From Roseiarcus sp963794655 (GTDB lineage Bacteria > Pseudomonadota > Alphaproteobacteria > Rhizobiales > Beijerinckiaceae): 64,000 bases of DNA. The notes beneath the pieces were generated by a model that saw nothing but the letters and a program-made list of their open reading frames with translations, did no database searches and had not been told where the DNA came from. Numbering within the stretch: position 1 is the stretch's first letter; the number at the start of each line of letters is the position of its first letter. The position numbers and the translations under genes were made by a program. Of the stretch, positions 45,687-55,562 are shown one piece after another. The stretch lies in the NCBI GenBank assembly GCA_963794655.1, contig CAWCEV010000007.1, positions 62,001-126,000 on the forward strand, read 5' to 3'.

Positions 45687-45716
45687 GCCGCCCGCTGCGC
45701 CGAAAGAACCCACGAG

Positions 45717-46121
45717 CTATGCCTGCTCGATCTCGATCAGCGTTCCGCCGAAGTCCTTCGGGTGCAGGAACAGGACCGGCTTGCCATGGGCGCCGATTTT
45801 CGGGTCTCCGTCGCCAAGCACGCGCACGCCTTTGGCCTTGAGCTGGTCGCGAGCGGCGACGATGTCCGCGACCTCGTAGCAGAGATGATGCATGCCGCCG
45901 TCGGGATTGCGCTCGAGGAATTTGGCGATCGGCGAGTTCGCGCCCAAAGGATGAAGCAATTCGACCTTCGTGTTGGGCAGCTCGACGAACACCACCGTCA
46001 CGCCATGATCGGGCTCGGGCTTTGGAGCCGAGACGCGAGCGCCGAGCGTTTCGCGATAGGCGCCCGCGGCCTTGTCGAGATCGGGGACGGCAATGGCGAC
46101 ATGGTTCAGTTTTCCGATCAT
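45717..46121 (-). CDS. mce: Methylmalonyl-CoA epimerase
   Basis: 134 residues from an ATG preceded by GGGGAG. It is a vicinal-oxygen-chelate fold: metal and base residues lie in LNHVAIAVPDLDKAAGAYRE, VELLHPLGANSPIAKFLERN, GGMHHLCYEV and the final GGTLIEIEQA. It interconverts the epimers of methylmalonyl-CoA in propionate and ethylmalonyl-CoA metabolism. In related genomes it follows rnj; here an SDR gene lies between them. Confidence 0.94.
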   Translation of the reverse strand: MIGKLNHVAIAVPDLDKAAGAYRETLGARVSAPKPEPDHGVTVVFVELPNTKVELLHPLGANSPIAKFLERNPDGGMHHLCYEVADIVAARDQLKAKGVRVLGDGDPKIGAHGKPVLFLHPKDFGGTLIEIEQA

Positions 46122-46156
46122 GATCTCCCCAGCTTCGCCGCGCGAGTTCGCTTCGG

Positions 46157-47008
46157 TCAGTGACGCGGTTCGCGGCCGCGAATCCGGTCGAAGCCCTGCT
46201 TTATCGCGGCGAAACGAGCTTCGACCAGCGGCTCGAACTCGACATCGGTAAAGATGTACGGCCAGTCGTTTTCGACGCCTTCGCGCACAAGCTCCCCGAC
46301 ATAGGACGGATCGACCCCATGCGAGACGCGGTCCTGAACGAATTTGAATATCTCGGAGGATTGCATCCCGGCCAATCTGTCCTCTGACGGGCGACTGAAG
46401 CGCGTCGGCAGGTTACGATAGCAGTCCATTATCCTGGTCCTGACGAACCCGGGACACAGGACGGATACGCCTATTCCTCGCGGAGCAAGCTCGGCGCGCA
46501 GCCCTTCCGATAGGGCGACAACCCCGTATTTGGATACGGTGTACTGAATATCGACGCCGCGCGAGATCAGACCCGCGATGGAAGCGGTGGACACAATGTG
46601 TCCGCCTTCGCCGTGGCTTTCGATCAACGGGCCGAATATCTCGATTCCCCAGATGACAGCCATGAGATTGACGCCCAACAACCAATCCCATCCGCGCTCG
46701 GTCCACGTCCCGTAAGATCCGCCGCCGCCCACACCCGCGTTGTTGATGAGAATGTGGACCTTGCCGTAGCGGGCGATGGTGGCGTCGGCCGCCGCTTGGA
46801 GCTCTGACTTGAGCGAGACGTCGGCCTTGACGCCTTCGACATCGGCGTTGGTGCGCTTGAGCCCCTCGACTGCCTGCGCAAGCGCCCCTTCCTCAATGTC
46901 GCAGAGCATCACTTTCACGCCGGCCTGCGCCAGGGCGCCGGCGATCCCAAGCCCGATGCCCGAGGCGGCGCCGGTGACGAACGCCGTCTTTCCCGCGAGC
47001 TCTTTCAT
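46157..47008 (-). CDS. Short-chain dehydrogenase/reductase
   Basis: 283 residues from an ATG with GGGAAA upstream. The classical SDR pattern is complete: TGAASGIGLGIAGALAQAG for the cofactor, HILINNAGVGG, Ser in VSTASIAGLIS, and the YxxxK pair in YTVSKYGVVAL. The Asp at the end of the second strand (LCDIEEG) favours NAD(H). A long C-terminal tail after FSRPSEDRLAG is typical of one SDR subgroup. Substrate unknown. It lies 120 bases after rnj and just before mce on the same strand. Confidence 0.88.
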   Translation of the reverse strand: MKELAGKTAFVTGAASGIGLGIAGALAQAGVKVMLCDIEEGALAQAVEGLKRTNADVEGVKADVSLKSELQAAADATIARYGKVHILINNAGVGGGGSYGTWTERGWDWLLGVNLMAVIWGIEIFGPLIESHGEGGHIVSTASIAGLISRGVDIQYTVSKYGVVALSEGLRAELAPRGIGVSVLCPGFVRTRIMDCYRNLPTRFSRPSEDRLAGMQSSEIFKFVQDRVSHGVDPSYVGELVREGVENDWPYIFTDVEFEPLVEARFAAIKQGFDRIRGREPRH

Positions 47009-47128
47009 CGAAATTTCCCGGATCAAAGATCAATTTATCAATGGCGCCCAAGACCTATCGCGGTCATCGGCGAATGACAACCGAAGCGCGCGCTTCGACG
47101 AGGTCCGCAATTCGGCCAAGCCTACGAG

Positions 47129-48796
47129 CTAAACTTCGACCACCAGCACATGCACCTGCGGTTTCTTGCCCCAGACGGCGTTGACCGAGTTGCGCACGGC
47201 GCGCTCGATCGCGCTCGAGACGACATCGGGGTCGCGCCGTTTACCCGGAGGCAAGCCCTCGAAGGCTTCGAAAATCGCGTCATCGATCAAAGCGTCGATC
47301 GCCGCCCCTTCGCGCGTGCGCTCGGGAAGGCCCGCGATCATCACGTCCGGGTCGCCCGCCATTTCCCCCTTCGGGGTCAGCGCGAGCGCGATCGAGACGA
47401 CGCCGGCAAAGGCGAGCCGGCGGCGCTGGCCGACGCTTTCCTGGTCCGCCGGCAGGAGTATCGCGCCATCCTTCAGCCGCCGCCCGCTCGCGACCTTGCC
47501 AATCGCCGAAACGTCGCCGGGGGCGAGGCGGATCAAATCGCCGTCGAAGGCGCGCAAGACCTGCGGCGTACCCTGAGCAACCGCGAACGCGGCATGCTCG
47601 CTCAGGTGCAGCGGCTCGCCATGCGCCGGCACCGCGATCCAGGGGCGAATCCAGCCGTACATTTTCGCCATCTCCGCCCGCCGAGGATGACCCGAGACGT
47701 GAACGAGCGCGGTGCGGTCTGTGACGACCTCGACGCCCGCGGTCACGAACGCGTTGATGATCCTGCCGACAGCTTTTTCGTTGCCGGGAATCGTGCGCGA
47801 GGAAAAGATGACGGTGTCGCCGGCATTCAATTCCGCGGTGGGATGTTCGTCCTGCGCAATCCGGGCAAGCGCGGCGCGCGGCTCGCCCTGGCTGCCGGTG
47901 GCGAGCGCCAGGATCTTGTTGCGCGGCAGGCGCTCGAAGGCGTCCATGCCCAGGAACTGCGGCACGCCGTCGAGCATCCCGCACTCGCGAGCGACGGCGA
48001 CGACGCGCTCGATCGCGCGCCCGAGAATGCAGACCTGCCGTCCGGCGGCAAAGCCGGCCTCTGCGGCCGAGCGAAGGCGGGCGACGTTGGAAGCGAAGGT
48101 GGTGACAACCACCCTGCCCTTCGCCTCGCCGACGAGCCAGGTCAGGGTCTTGGCGACATCCCGCTCCGAAGGACTCTCGCCTTCGCGCAAGACGTTGGTC
48201 GAATTGCAGATCAGCGCCAGCACGCCCTCGTCGCCGAGCGCCTTCAGGCGCGCCTCATCGGTCGGCGGGCCGATGATCGGCGTCGGGTCGATCTTCCAAT
48301 CGGCAGTATGGACGACAAGCCCGGCGGGAGTGCGGATCGCCAGGGCAGAGCTTTCGGGAATCGAATGAGCGACAGCGACGAACTCGACCACAAACGGGCC
48401 AATGGCGACTTTGTCGCCCTGGGCGACGATCGTCAGCGGAATCTTGGGTGCGCCGGGCTCGCCGAGCCGGCGCGCCTCCGCGAGCCCGGCCGCGAAGCGC
48501 GTCATATAGACCGGCGCGCCGAGGTCCGGCCAAAGCTCGGCGAGCGCGCCGATGTGATCCTCATGGGCATGGGTGATGACGATGCCGACCAGGTTCCTCT
48601 TCGCCTTCTCGATGAAACTGAGGTCCGGCATGATGAGATCAACGCCGGGCGCGTCCTCGCCTGCAAAGGCTACGCCGAGATCGACCATCAGCCATTGGCG
48701 CGCGTTAGCGGGGCCGTAGCCGTATAAAGCACAATTCATCCCGATTTCGCCCAAGCCGCCGAGCGGGGCGAAAACGAGCTCGCTATCATCCGTCAT
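47129..48796 (-). CDS. rnj: Ribonuclease J
   Basis: 555 residues of the metallo-beta-lactamase/beta-CASP family. Zinc ligands are in ITHAHEDHIGALAELW, VAVAHSIPESSALAI and HTADWKIDPTP; the beta-CASP part includes STNVLREGESPSERDV, FSSRTIPGNEKAVGRI and ALVHVSGHPRRAEM. RNase J matures rRNA and degrades mRNA from the 5' end. It begins directly after the birA stop (TAG followed by ATG), as in many Hyphomicrobiales, where nuo, birA and rnj form one cluster. Confidence 0.95.
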   Translation of the reverse strand: MTDDSELVFAPLGGLGEIGMNCALYGYGPANARQWLMVDLGVAFAGEDAPGVDLIMPDLSFIEKAKRNLVGIVITHAHEDHIGALAELWPDLGAPVYMTRFAAGLAEARRLGEPGAPKIPLTIVAQGDKVAIGPFVVEFVAVAHSIPESSALAIRTPAGLVVHTADWKIDPTPIIGPPTDEARLKALGDEGVLALICNSTNVLREGESPSERDVAKTLTWLVGEAKGRVVVTTFASNVARLRSAAEAGFAAGRQVCILGRAIERVVAVARECGMLDGVPQFLGMDAFERLPRNKILALATGSQGEPRAALARIAQDEHPTAELNAGDTVIFSSRTIPGNEKAVGRIINAFVTAGVEVVTDRTALVHVSGHPRRAEMAKMYGWIRPWIAVPAHGEPLHLSEHAAFAVAQGTPQVLRAFDGDLIRLAPGDVSAIGKVASGRRLKDGAILLPADQESVGQRRRLAFAGVVSIALALTPKGEMAGDPDVMIAGLPERTREGAAIDALIDDAIFEAFEGLPPGKRRDPDVVSSAIERAVRNSVNAVWGKKPQVHVLVVEV

Positions 48797-49612
48797 CTAG
48801 GCTCGGGCCTCCGGCCGGTGGGCAGCGGACGAGGCCGCCGGCTCGGCGTCCGACCGCGGCGCGAGACTGAGGTCGGCCGCCTCGATGCTCTCGCGGCCGT
48901 GCTCAAAGCGCACGAGTAGGCGGCCGCCGGCGTCGATCCCCTCGAAGACGCCCTCACGTCGTCCCGCGCCGGTCTCGATCGCGACGTATCGCCCCAGACC
49001 ATGGGCGCGGTCGAGCCAGTCAGCGCGAATATGGTCGAACGCGCGTCCCTCGCGCCAGGCCCCCAGCGCCTCCTCAAAACGCTCGACCAGGCGCTCGAAC
49101 AACTCACCCGCGGCGATTGCCTGCGCGCTGCCGCGTACGAGGCGAGAGGTCGCATAGCCGAGCCCCTCCGGCGCGTGGGCGCAATTGATGCCGATTCCGA
49201 CCGCATAGGCGGCGCGCCGGCCCGAGAGGCCAATGCCTTCGACGAGAACGCCGGCGCATTTGGCGCCCTTCAGCAAGAGATCGTTCGGCCATTTGAGGCC
49301 GACGTCGACCGCGCCGGCGTCGCTTGCTGCGCGCACCAGCGCCACGCCAGCCACGAATCCGAGCTGCGGCGCGAGTGCTGGGGGGCACGGATCGATCAAG
49401 AGCGCGGTCGCGTGAAGGTTGCCCCTCGGGGAAACCCAGGCGCGGCCGCGTCGCCCCCGTCCTGCCGTCTGCTCGCCCGCGACGATCCATAGTCGGTCCG
49501 ACTCGCCCGCGAGTGCACGCCGGCGCGCTTCCTCGTTGGTCGAATCGATCGCGCCGAAGCGAACGACGCGCCAAGGTCTATGCGCTTCGTCCAACCTGAG
49601 CGCCGCGGTCAA
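48797..49612 (-). CDS. birA: Biotin--[acetyl-CoA-carboxylase] ligase
   Basis: 271 residues from a TTG that overlaps the nuoN stop (TTGA); the frame is open far upstream but inside nuoN. The catalytic core shows RFGAIDSTNEEARRRAL, QTAGRGRRGRAWVSPRGNLH, LKWPNDLLLKGAKCAGVLVE and AVGIGINCAHAPEG. There is no N-terminal DNA-binding domain, so it is a ligase only and not a biotin repressor. It links nuoN to rnj in one cluster. Confidence 0.93.
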   Translation of the reverse strand: MTAALRLDEAHRPWRVVRFGAIDSTNEEARRRALAGESDRLWIVAGEQTAGRGRRGRAWVSPRGNLHATALLIDPCPPALAPQLGFVAGVALVRAASDAGAVDVGLKWPNDLLLKGAKCAGVLVEGIGLSGRRAAYAVGIGINCAHAPEGLGYATSRLVRGSAQAIAAGELFERLVERFEEALGAWREGRAFDHIRADWLDRAHGLGRYVAIETGAGRREGVFEGIDAGGRLLVRFEHGRESIEAADLSLAPRSDAEPAASSAAHRPEARA

Positions 49613-51042
49613 AAGAGCGACTGCGCGGCCGCCATCGCGGCATTGGTGATCGGCGAGGGCAGGAATACGAACAGGATGATCATGAGCCCTGATAGCGCGA
49701 GTACGATACGCGCGACCGGACCGGGGCGGTCGAACGCCGGCGCCGGCTCGTCGAAATACATCAGTCTCACGATCCTGAGGTAATAATATGCGCCAACCGC
49801 GCTCGCCAGGACGCCGATGACGGCGAGGGGATAGAGGCCGGCCTTGATGGCGGCGGCGAAGACATAAAATTTGGCGAAGAAGCCGGCGAGCGGTGGAACG
49901 CCGGCGAGCGAGAACATCATCGCCGCCAGGAAGAAGGCCATGGTCGGATTGGTCCGCGCCAGACCCGCAAGGTCGGCCATCGTCTCGACCGCGCGGCCGC
50001 TGCGGCGCATCGACAGAATGGCGGCGAAGGTTCCAAGCGTCATCACCACATAGATCGCCATATAGATGACGACGCTTTGCGCGCCCTCGAGGGTGCCCGC
50101 CGCGAGGCCGACCAGCGCGTAGCCCATATGGCCGATCGACGAGTAGGCCATCAGGCGCTTGAAGTTGCGCTGACCGATGGCGGCGAAGGCGCCGAGCACC
50201 ATCGAGGCGATCGAGACGAAGGTGATGATCTGGCGCCAGTCGTGGCCGATGCCGGGGAAGGCGGTCATCATCACCCGGACCAGGACCGCCATCGCCGCCA
50301 CTTTGGGCCCGGTGGCGAAGAAGGTCGTCACCGGCGTCGGCGCGCCCTCGTAAACGTCCGGCGTCCACATATGGAACGGCACGGCAGAGATTTTGAACGC
50401 GAGCCCTGCCATGATGAACACCAGGCCGAACAGCACGCCGACGCTCGCGTGATCATGCACGGCTTGGGCAACGGCGCTGAAAGAAACCGATCCCGAATAG
50501 CCGTAGATCAGCGACATTCCGTAGAGCATCATTCCCGACGACAAGGCTCCGAGAACGAAATATTTGAGCCCGGCTTCCGTAGCCCGCACGTCATGACGGC
50601 GATAGGCCGCGATCACGTAGAGCGCCAGGCTCATCAGCTCGAAGCCGAGGTAGAGCGCGATGAAGTCATTGGCCGCAATCAGCATCAGCATGCCGAGGGT
50701 GGAAATGAGGATGAGGACGGGAAACTCGAAGCCCCCAATACGCTCCCGACGCATGAATTCGACCGACAGCAAAAGCGTCACCAGCGAGCCGACCAGCGTG
50801 ATCGCGCCCATGAAGCGGGTGAAGGCGTCGTCGGCGAAGGAGCCGTAGAAGGTGACGCCCATCGGGCGATTCTTGGCGACCATCAAAATGAAGACGAGTC
50901 CGAGCAGGCCGACGGCGATCTCGTTGACGAGGTTGGACCCTCGCTCGCCGCGCAACGCGCCGTAGAGCACGAGCGCCAGCGTCCCCGCGGCCAGAACCGC
51001 CTCCGGCAGGACGACGGGAAGGGAAATAGCTGTCTCGTGCAT
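49609..51042 (-). CDS. nuoN: NADH-quinone oxidoreductase subunit N
   Basis: 477 residues from the ATG at 51042. One of three antiporter-like membrane subunits of complex I, with about 14 helices; the conserved block KRLMAYSSIGHMGYALVGLA and the proton-channel Lys in AGLAFKISAVPFHMWTPDVY are present. It is last of the nuo genes, 54 bases after nuoM, and overlaps birA. Confidence 0.97.
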   Translation of the reverse strand: MHETAISLPVVLPEAVLAAGTLALVLYGALRGERGSNLVNEIAVGLLGLVFILMVAKNRPMGVTFYGSFADDAFTRFMGAITLVGSLVTLLLSVEFMRRERIGGFEFPVLILISTLGMLMLIAANDFIALYLGFELMSLALYVIAAYRRHDVRATEAGLKYFVLGALSSGMMLYGMSLIYGYSGSVSFSAVAQAVHDHASVGVLFGLVFIMAGLAFKISAVPFHMWTPDVYEGAPTPVTTFFATGPKVAAMAVLVRVMMTAFPGIGHDWRQIITFVSIASMVLGAFAAIGQRNFKRLMAYSSIGHMGYALVGLAAGTLEGAQSVVIYMAIYVVMTLGTFAAILSMRRSGRAVETMADLAGLARTNPTMAFFLAAMMFSLAGVPPLAGFFAKFYVFAAAIKAGLYPLAVIGVLASAVGAYYYLRIVRLMYFDEPAPAFDRPGPVARIVLALSGLMIILFVFLPSPITNAAMAAAQSLF

Positions 51043-51096
51043 GAGTATCGCTCGTTCAAAAACCAAATGATGCGCGGCGCAAGCCCTGAGCCGTGG

Positions 51097-52599
51097 TCAT
51101 AAGCCCGCGGTCTTGGTCGCCGTGACCGCGTGCTGAAAGCCCTGGATGAGCTGCTCGATCGAGGCTGCGCTCGCGTCGATGATCGGTTGCGGATGCACAC
51201 CGTAGAAGAGCATCAGCAGTCCGAGCGGCAGCAGGGTTGCGATCTCGCGCCCCGTGAGGTCGGTCATGCCCATCAGGCTCGGCTTCTCAATGACGCCGAA
51301 GATGATGCGTCGGTAGAGATAGAGCGCATAGCAGGCGGACAGGATGATGCCGAACGTGGCCAGGAACGCGACCCAGTTGTTGATCTGGAACGTGCCGATC
51401 AGGGTCAGGAACTCGCCGATGAACCCCGTGGTGCCGGGCAGCCCCACGTTGCCGAGCGTGAACACCATGAAGGCGACCGCATAGAGCGGCATGCGCTGCA
51501 CGAGGCCGCCGTAGGCCGCGATGTCATAGGTATGCATCCGGTCGTAAACGACGCCAACGCAAAGGAAGAGCGCGCCGGAGATGAGTCCGTGGCTCACCAT
51601 CTGGTAGACCGCGCCCTGAAGGCCCTGGGTGTTCGCGGCAAAGATTCCCATCGTCACGAAGCCCATATGGGCGACAGACGAATAGGCAATCAGCTTCTTC
51701 ATGCTCTCCTGCGCGAGCGCGACGAGAGAGGTGTAGATGATTGCGATCACCGACAGGGCGAAAATGAGCGGTGTGAAATAGAGAGAGGCGTCCGGAAACA
51801 TCGGCAGCGAAAACCGGATGAAACCGTAACCGCCCATTTTCAAAAGAACGGCGGCCAGCATTACCGATCCCGCGGTCGGCGCCTCGACATGCGCGTCGGG
51901 CAGCCAGGTGTGAACCGGCCACATCGGCATCTTCACGGCGAACGAGGCGAAGAACCCGAGCCACAGCCAAGTCTGCATGTTTGCCGGGAAGTGCGTCTTG
52001 AGCAGCACGGTGATGTCGGTCGTGCCCGCGGTCCAGTACATCGCCATGATGGCGAGGAGCATCAGCACCGAGCCGGTGAAGGTGTACAGGAAGAACTTGA
52101 ACGCGGCGTACACCCGGTTCCCGTGACCCCAGATGCCGATGATGATGAACATCGGGATAAGGCCGCCCTCAAAGAACAGATAAAAGAGTACAAGGTCGAG
52201 GGCCACGAACACGCCGATCATCAGCGTCTCCATCACCAGGAAGGTGATCATGTACTCTTTCACGCGGCTCTGAATCGGAGCCCAGGATGCGACAATGCAG
52301 ATCGGCATCAGGAACGTGGTCAGCAGCATGAACGGCATCGAAATGCCGTCCACGCCGAGCTTGTAGAGGATCGCGTGCGAGAACCAGTCGCGGTCCTCGA
52401 CAAGCTGAAAGCCCGGCTGGGACGGATCGAAGCGCGACCAGGCGACAAGGCTCAGGGCGAAGGTGATCAGCGTCGTGAACAGCGCAATCCAGCGCGCGTT
52501 TCGCTTGGTCGCCTCATTGTCGCCCGGCAGCAGCAGGATGAACAGCGCGCCGACCAGCGGCAACGCCAGAATGCCGGAAAGGATCCAGGAGCTGGTCAT
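51097..52599 (-). CDS. nuoM: NADH-quinone oxidoreductase subunit M
   Basis: 500 residues from an ATG that overlaps the nuoL stop (ATGA). Antiporter-like proton-pumping subunit; key segments are FFASFAVKMPMWPVHTWLPD (channel Lys), VEAPTAGSVMLAAVLLKMGG and KKLIAYSSVAHMGFVTMGIF. Open reading frame upstream of this ATG is antisense to nothing and lies within nuoL, so it is ignored. Confidence 0.97.
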   Translation of the reverse strand: MTSSWILSGILALPLVGALFILLLPGDNEATKRNARWIALFTTLITFALSLVAWSRFDPSQPGFQLVEDRDWFSHAILYKLGVDGISMPFMLLTTFLMPICIVASWAPIQSRVKEYMITFLVMETLMIGVFVALDLVLFYLFFEGGLIPMFIIIGIWGHGNRVYAAFKFFLYTFTGSVLMLLAIMAMYWTAGTTDITVLLKTHFPANMQTWLWLGFFASFAVKMPMWPVHTWLPDAHVEAPTAGSVMLAAVLLKMGGYGFIRFSLPMFPDASLYFTPLIFALSVIAIIYTSLVALAQESMKKLIAYSSVAHMGFVTMGIFAANTQGLQGAVYQMVSHGLISGALFLCVGVVYDRMHTYDIAAYGGLVQRMPLYAVAFMVFTLGNVGLPGTTGFIGEFLTLIGTFQINNWVAFLATFGIILSACYALYLYRRIIFGVIEKPSLMGMTDLTGREIATLLPLGLLMLFYGVHPQPIIDASAASIEQLIQGFQHAVTATKTAGL

Positions 52600-54593
52600 C
52601 GCGGGACCCCACCGAACAGATACCACGTTGTCAGAGCGGCGGCGCCAAGCAACATTGCGAAAGCGTAGTGGTAGACATAGCCGGTCTGCAGCCGCACGGC
52701 GCCGCGGGCGACGTCGAGAACCCGCGCCGAGACGCCATCGGGCCCCAAGCCGTCGATGATCGCGCCATCGCCTCCCTTCCAGAGCGCTCGGCCAATCGCG
52801 AAGGCGGGGCGGACGAAGAGGAAGTCGTAGAGCTCGTCGAAGTACCACTTGTGGACGAGGAAGCGGTGGAGCGCGGGAAAGGCATCGGCCAGACGCGCCG
52901 GCGCCGTACGGTCGACCATATACATGTAGTAGGCAATTCCGGTTCCGATCAGCATGGCAAGCGTCGGAGACACTGAGACGAGCCAAGGGGCTGTCTCCAT
53001 GCGCTCGAGAATATCGTTCTCCTGGCCGAGAAACAGAGAGTGGCGCCAGAACCCATCATGTCCCGCGCCGATGAAGAGATAGCGGAAGCCCAGGCCGGCG
53101 AACGTCGCGCCGAGAGCCAGCACTACGAGAGGAACCAGCATGACCAGCGGGGATTCTTTCACCGGATGATCGCCGTGGCCATGCTCGGCGTGATCATGCC
53201 CGTCGTGCGCGCTCGGCAAACTCGCCGCCCAGTCCCGGCGATTGCCGAAAAAAGTCATGAACATGAGGCGCCACGTGTAGAAAGCAGTCAAACCAGCCGC
53301 AATATCCGCGCACAAGAACGCATATGTCGCGCCGAAGCGTTGAGAAACGAAAGCCGCCTCGATGATTGGGTCCTTCGACACAAATCCGGCAAAGCCAATC
53401 GACGTGAACGGGATACCGACGGCGCTCAGCGCCAGCGCGCCGGCCATCATCGCCCAGAAAGTTACTGGCAGCTCCCTTCGGAGCCCACCCATCGCGCGCA
53501 TGTCCTGCTCGTGATGCATCGCGGTGATCACCGAGCCGCAGCAAAGGAATAAAAGACCCTTAAAGAAGGCGTGAGTGAATAGGTGGAAAACGCCGAGGCT
53601 GTAGCCGCCGACGCCGAGGCCGACAAACATGTAACCCAACTGGGAGCAGGTCGAATAGGCAACGACCTTCTTGATGTCCATCTGAACGCCGGCGATGGTT
53701 GCGGCGAAGAAGGCCGTTGTACCGCCGACAATGGTCACGACGCTGAGCGCGGTCGAAGACAGCTCGAACAGCGGCGACAGCCTCGCGACCATGAACACGC
53801 CCGCCGTGACCATGGTCGCCGCGTGAATGAGCGCCGAGACCGGGGTCGGGCCCTCCATCGCGTCGGGAAGCCAGGTGTGCAGCAGGAATTGCGCCGACTT
53901 GCCCATCGCGCCCATGAAGAGGAGCAGGCAGGCGAGCGTCAGCGCGTCCCAGTCAAAGCCGATGAAATGCACCGTCTTTCCGACAAGACCGGGCGCCGCG
54001 GCGAACACCTGGTCGAAGGCGATCGAACCCGTGAGATAGAAAGTAAGGAAGATGCCAAGTGAGAAGCCGAAGTCGCCAACGCGGTTGACGACGAACGCCT
54101 TGATCGCGGCGGCGTTGGGTGCAGGCTTCTCGTACCAGAAGCCGACCAAGAGGTACGACATCAGGCCAACGCCCTCCCAGCCGAAGAAGAGCTGGACCAG
54201 GTTGTCGGACGTCACCAGCATCAGCATGGCGAAGGTGAAGAGCGAAAGATAGGCGAAAAACCGTGGTCGGGACGGGTCATCCGCCATGTAGCCAATGGAG
54301 TAGATGTGGACGAGGAACGACACCGTCGTCACCACGATGAGCATGACCGCGGTCAGCGTGTCGATGCGCAAGGCCCAGGAGGCGACCAGCTTGCCGGATG
54401 TGAACCAATTGCCGAGCAGAATATGAGCGTCCGCTCCGCCCGCCACCATGACGAACGCGACCCACGAGAGAACGAAGGAGACGCCGAGCAGGCTCGTCGT
54501 GACATATTCGGCGGCGCGCGCGCCGATCCACGGCCCGAAAATGCCGGCGATCAGGAAACCGAGAAGCGGCAGGAAGACGATCAGCTCGTACAT
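52596..54593 (-). CDS. nuoL: NADH-quinone oxidoreductase subunit L
   Basis: 665 residues. Largest antiporter-like subunit, with the long lateral helix at the C-terminus. Conserved motifs: FFGWEGVGLMSYLLVGFWYE, GKSAQFLLHTWLPDAMEGPT (channel Lys), DIKKVVAYSTCSQLGYMFVG. A His-rich loop (HDGHDHAEHGHGDH) lies between two helices in the second half. It ends by overlapping nuoM and starts ten bases after nuoK. Confidence 0.97.
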   Translation of the reverse strand: MYELIVFLPLLGFLIAGIFGPWIGARAAEYVTTSLLGVSFVLSWVAFVMVAGGADAHILLGNWFTSGKLVASWALRIDTLTAVMLIVVTTVSFLVHIYSIGYMADDPSRPRFFAYLSLFTFAMLMLVTSDNLVQLFFGWEGVGLMSYLLVGFWYEKPAPNAAAIKAFVVNRVGDFGFSLGIFLTFYLTGSIAFDQVFAAAPGLVGKTVHFIGFDWDALTLACLLLFMGAMGKSAQFLLHTWLPDAMEGPTPVSALIHAATMVTAGVFMVARLSPLFELSSTALSVVTIVGGTTAFFAATIAGVQMDIKKVVAYSTCSQLGYMFVGLGVGGYSLGVFHLFTHAFFKGLLFLCCGSVITAMHHEQDMRAMGGLRRELPVTFWAMMAGALALSAVGIPFTSIGFAGFVSKDPIIEAAFVSQRFGATYAFLCADIAAGLTAFYTWRLMFMTFFGNRRDWAASLPSAHDGHDHAEHGHGDHPVKESPLVMLVPLVVLALGATFAGLGFRYLFIGAGHDGFWRHSLFLGQENDILERMETAPWLVSVSPTLAMLIGTGIAYYMYMVDRTAPARLADAFPALHRFLVHKWYFDELYDFLFVRPAFAIGRALWKGGDGAIIDGLGPDGVSARVLDVARGAVRLQTGYVYHYAFAMLLGAAALTTWYLFGGVPR

Positions 54594-54603
54594 GTATCCC
54601 GTC

Positions 54604-54912
54604 TCAGCCCTTCAGCGAATTGATGTCTTCGACCGCAATCGAGCCGCGATTGCGGTAGTAGGCGACCAGGATCGCGAGGCCGATCGCCGACTCCGCCGCC
54701 GCGACCGTGAGAATGAAGAGCGCAAAAGCCTGTCCGGTCAGGTCGCCCGAATAGCTCGAAAAGGCGACCAGGTTGATGTTCACGGAGAGAAGAATGAGCT
54801 CAACCGACATCAATATGATGATGATGTTCTTGTGATTGAGAATGATCCCGGCGATGCCGATCGTGAACACGATCGCGGCGAGGGTGAGATAGTTGGAGAG
54901 GCCAATACCCAT
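54604..54912 (-). CDS. nuoK: NADH-quinone oxidoreductase subunit K
   Basis: 102 residues, three helices, full length. The two membrane Glu residues needed for proton transfer lie in IIIILMSVELILLSVNINLV and LTVAAAESAIGLAILVAYYR. Twelve bases separate it from nuoJ and ten from nuoL. Confidence 0.97.
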   Translation of the reverse strand: MGIGLSNYLTLAAIVFTIGIAGIILNHKNIIIILMSVELILLSVNINLVAFSSYSGDLTGQAFALFILTVAAAESAIGLAILVAYYRNRGSIAVEDINSLKG

Positions 54913-54924
54913 GCCCGTGATCCT

Positions 54925-55527
54925 TCATATGCCGGCGCGCGAGGGCACCTTGCGCACCTCGATCGCGGTCTCTGGGGTACGCGCGACCTGCGCGCCGACG
55001 TCCTGTCGCTTGACGCCCGGCTTGTGGTGGAGGGTGAGAACGATCGCGCCAATCATGGCGGTCAGCAGAATCATCCCCGAGGCCTGAAAGAAGTAGAAAT
55101 AGCGGGTGTAGAGCACGTGCCCGAGCGCCGCGGTGTTGCTGAGCGTGCCGGCCGGCGTCGCCGCGGTTGCAGCCTTCGACGACGGGCCAAGCCCGGAGAC
55201 GACGTAGATGAGCTCGATCGCGACGACCAGCGCGATTAACAGACCCTGCGGCAGATATTCGACAAAACCTTGCCTCAGACGAGCAAAATCCACGTCCAGC
55301 AACATGACGACGAACAGGAACAGCACCGCCACTGCCCCGACATAGACGATGATCAGGATCATCGCCAGGAACTCGGCGCCCATCAGCAGGAACAGGCCGG
55401 CCGCGCAGACGAAAGAAAGGATGAGAAACAGAACCGAATGGACCGGGTTCCTGGCCACGATGACGGCGAAGGCCGACGCGACCAGGACTGGCGCAAAAAT
55501 CCAGAAGAACAGAGCATCGGCCTGCAT
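54925..55527 (-). CDS. nuoJ: NADH-quinone oxidoreductase subunit J
   Basis: 200 residues from the ATG at 55527. Five helices; the pi-bulge helix region is seen in LIIVYVGAVAVLFLFVVMLL. It follows nuoI after a 200-base gap, the longest non-coding stretch within the operon, which holds several hairpins. Confidence 0.96.
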   Translation of the reverse strand: MQADALFFWIFAPVLVASAFAVIVARNPVHSVLFLILSFVCAAGLFLLMGAEFLAMILIIVYVGAVAVLFLFVVMLLDVDFARLRQGFVEYLPQGLLIALVVAIELIYVVSGLGPSSKAATAATPAGTLSNTAALGHVLYTRYFYFFQASGMILLTAMIGAIVLTLHHKPGVKRQDVGAQVARTPETAIEVRKVPSRAGI

Positions 55528-55562
55528 CGCCCGCCTCTCGTCAAAGCCCCTCGCCCGACGTC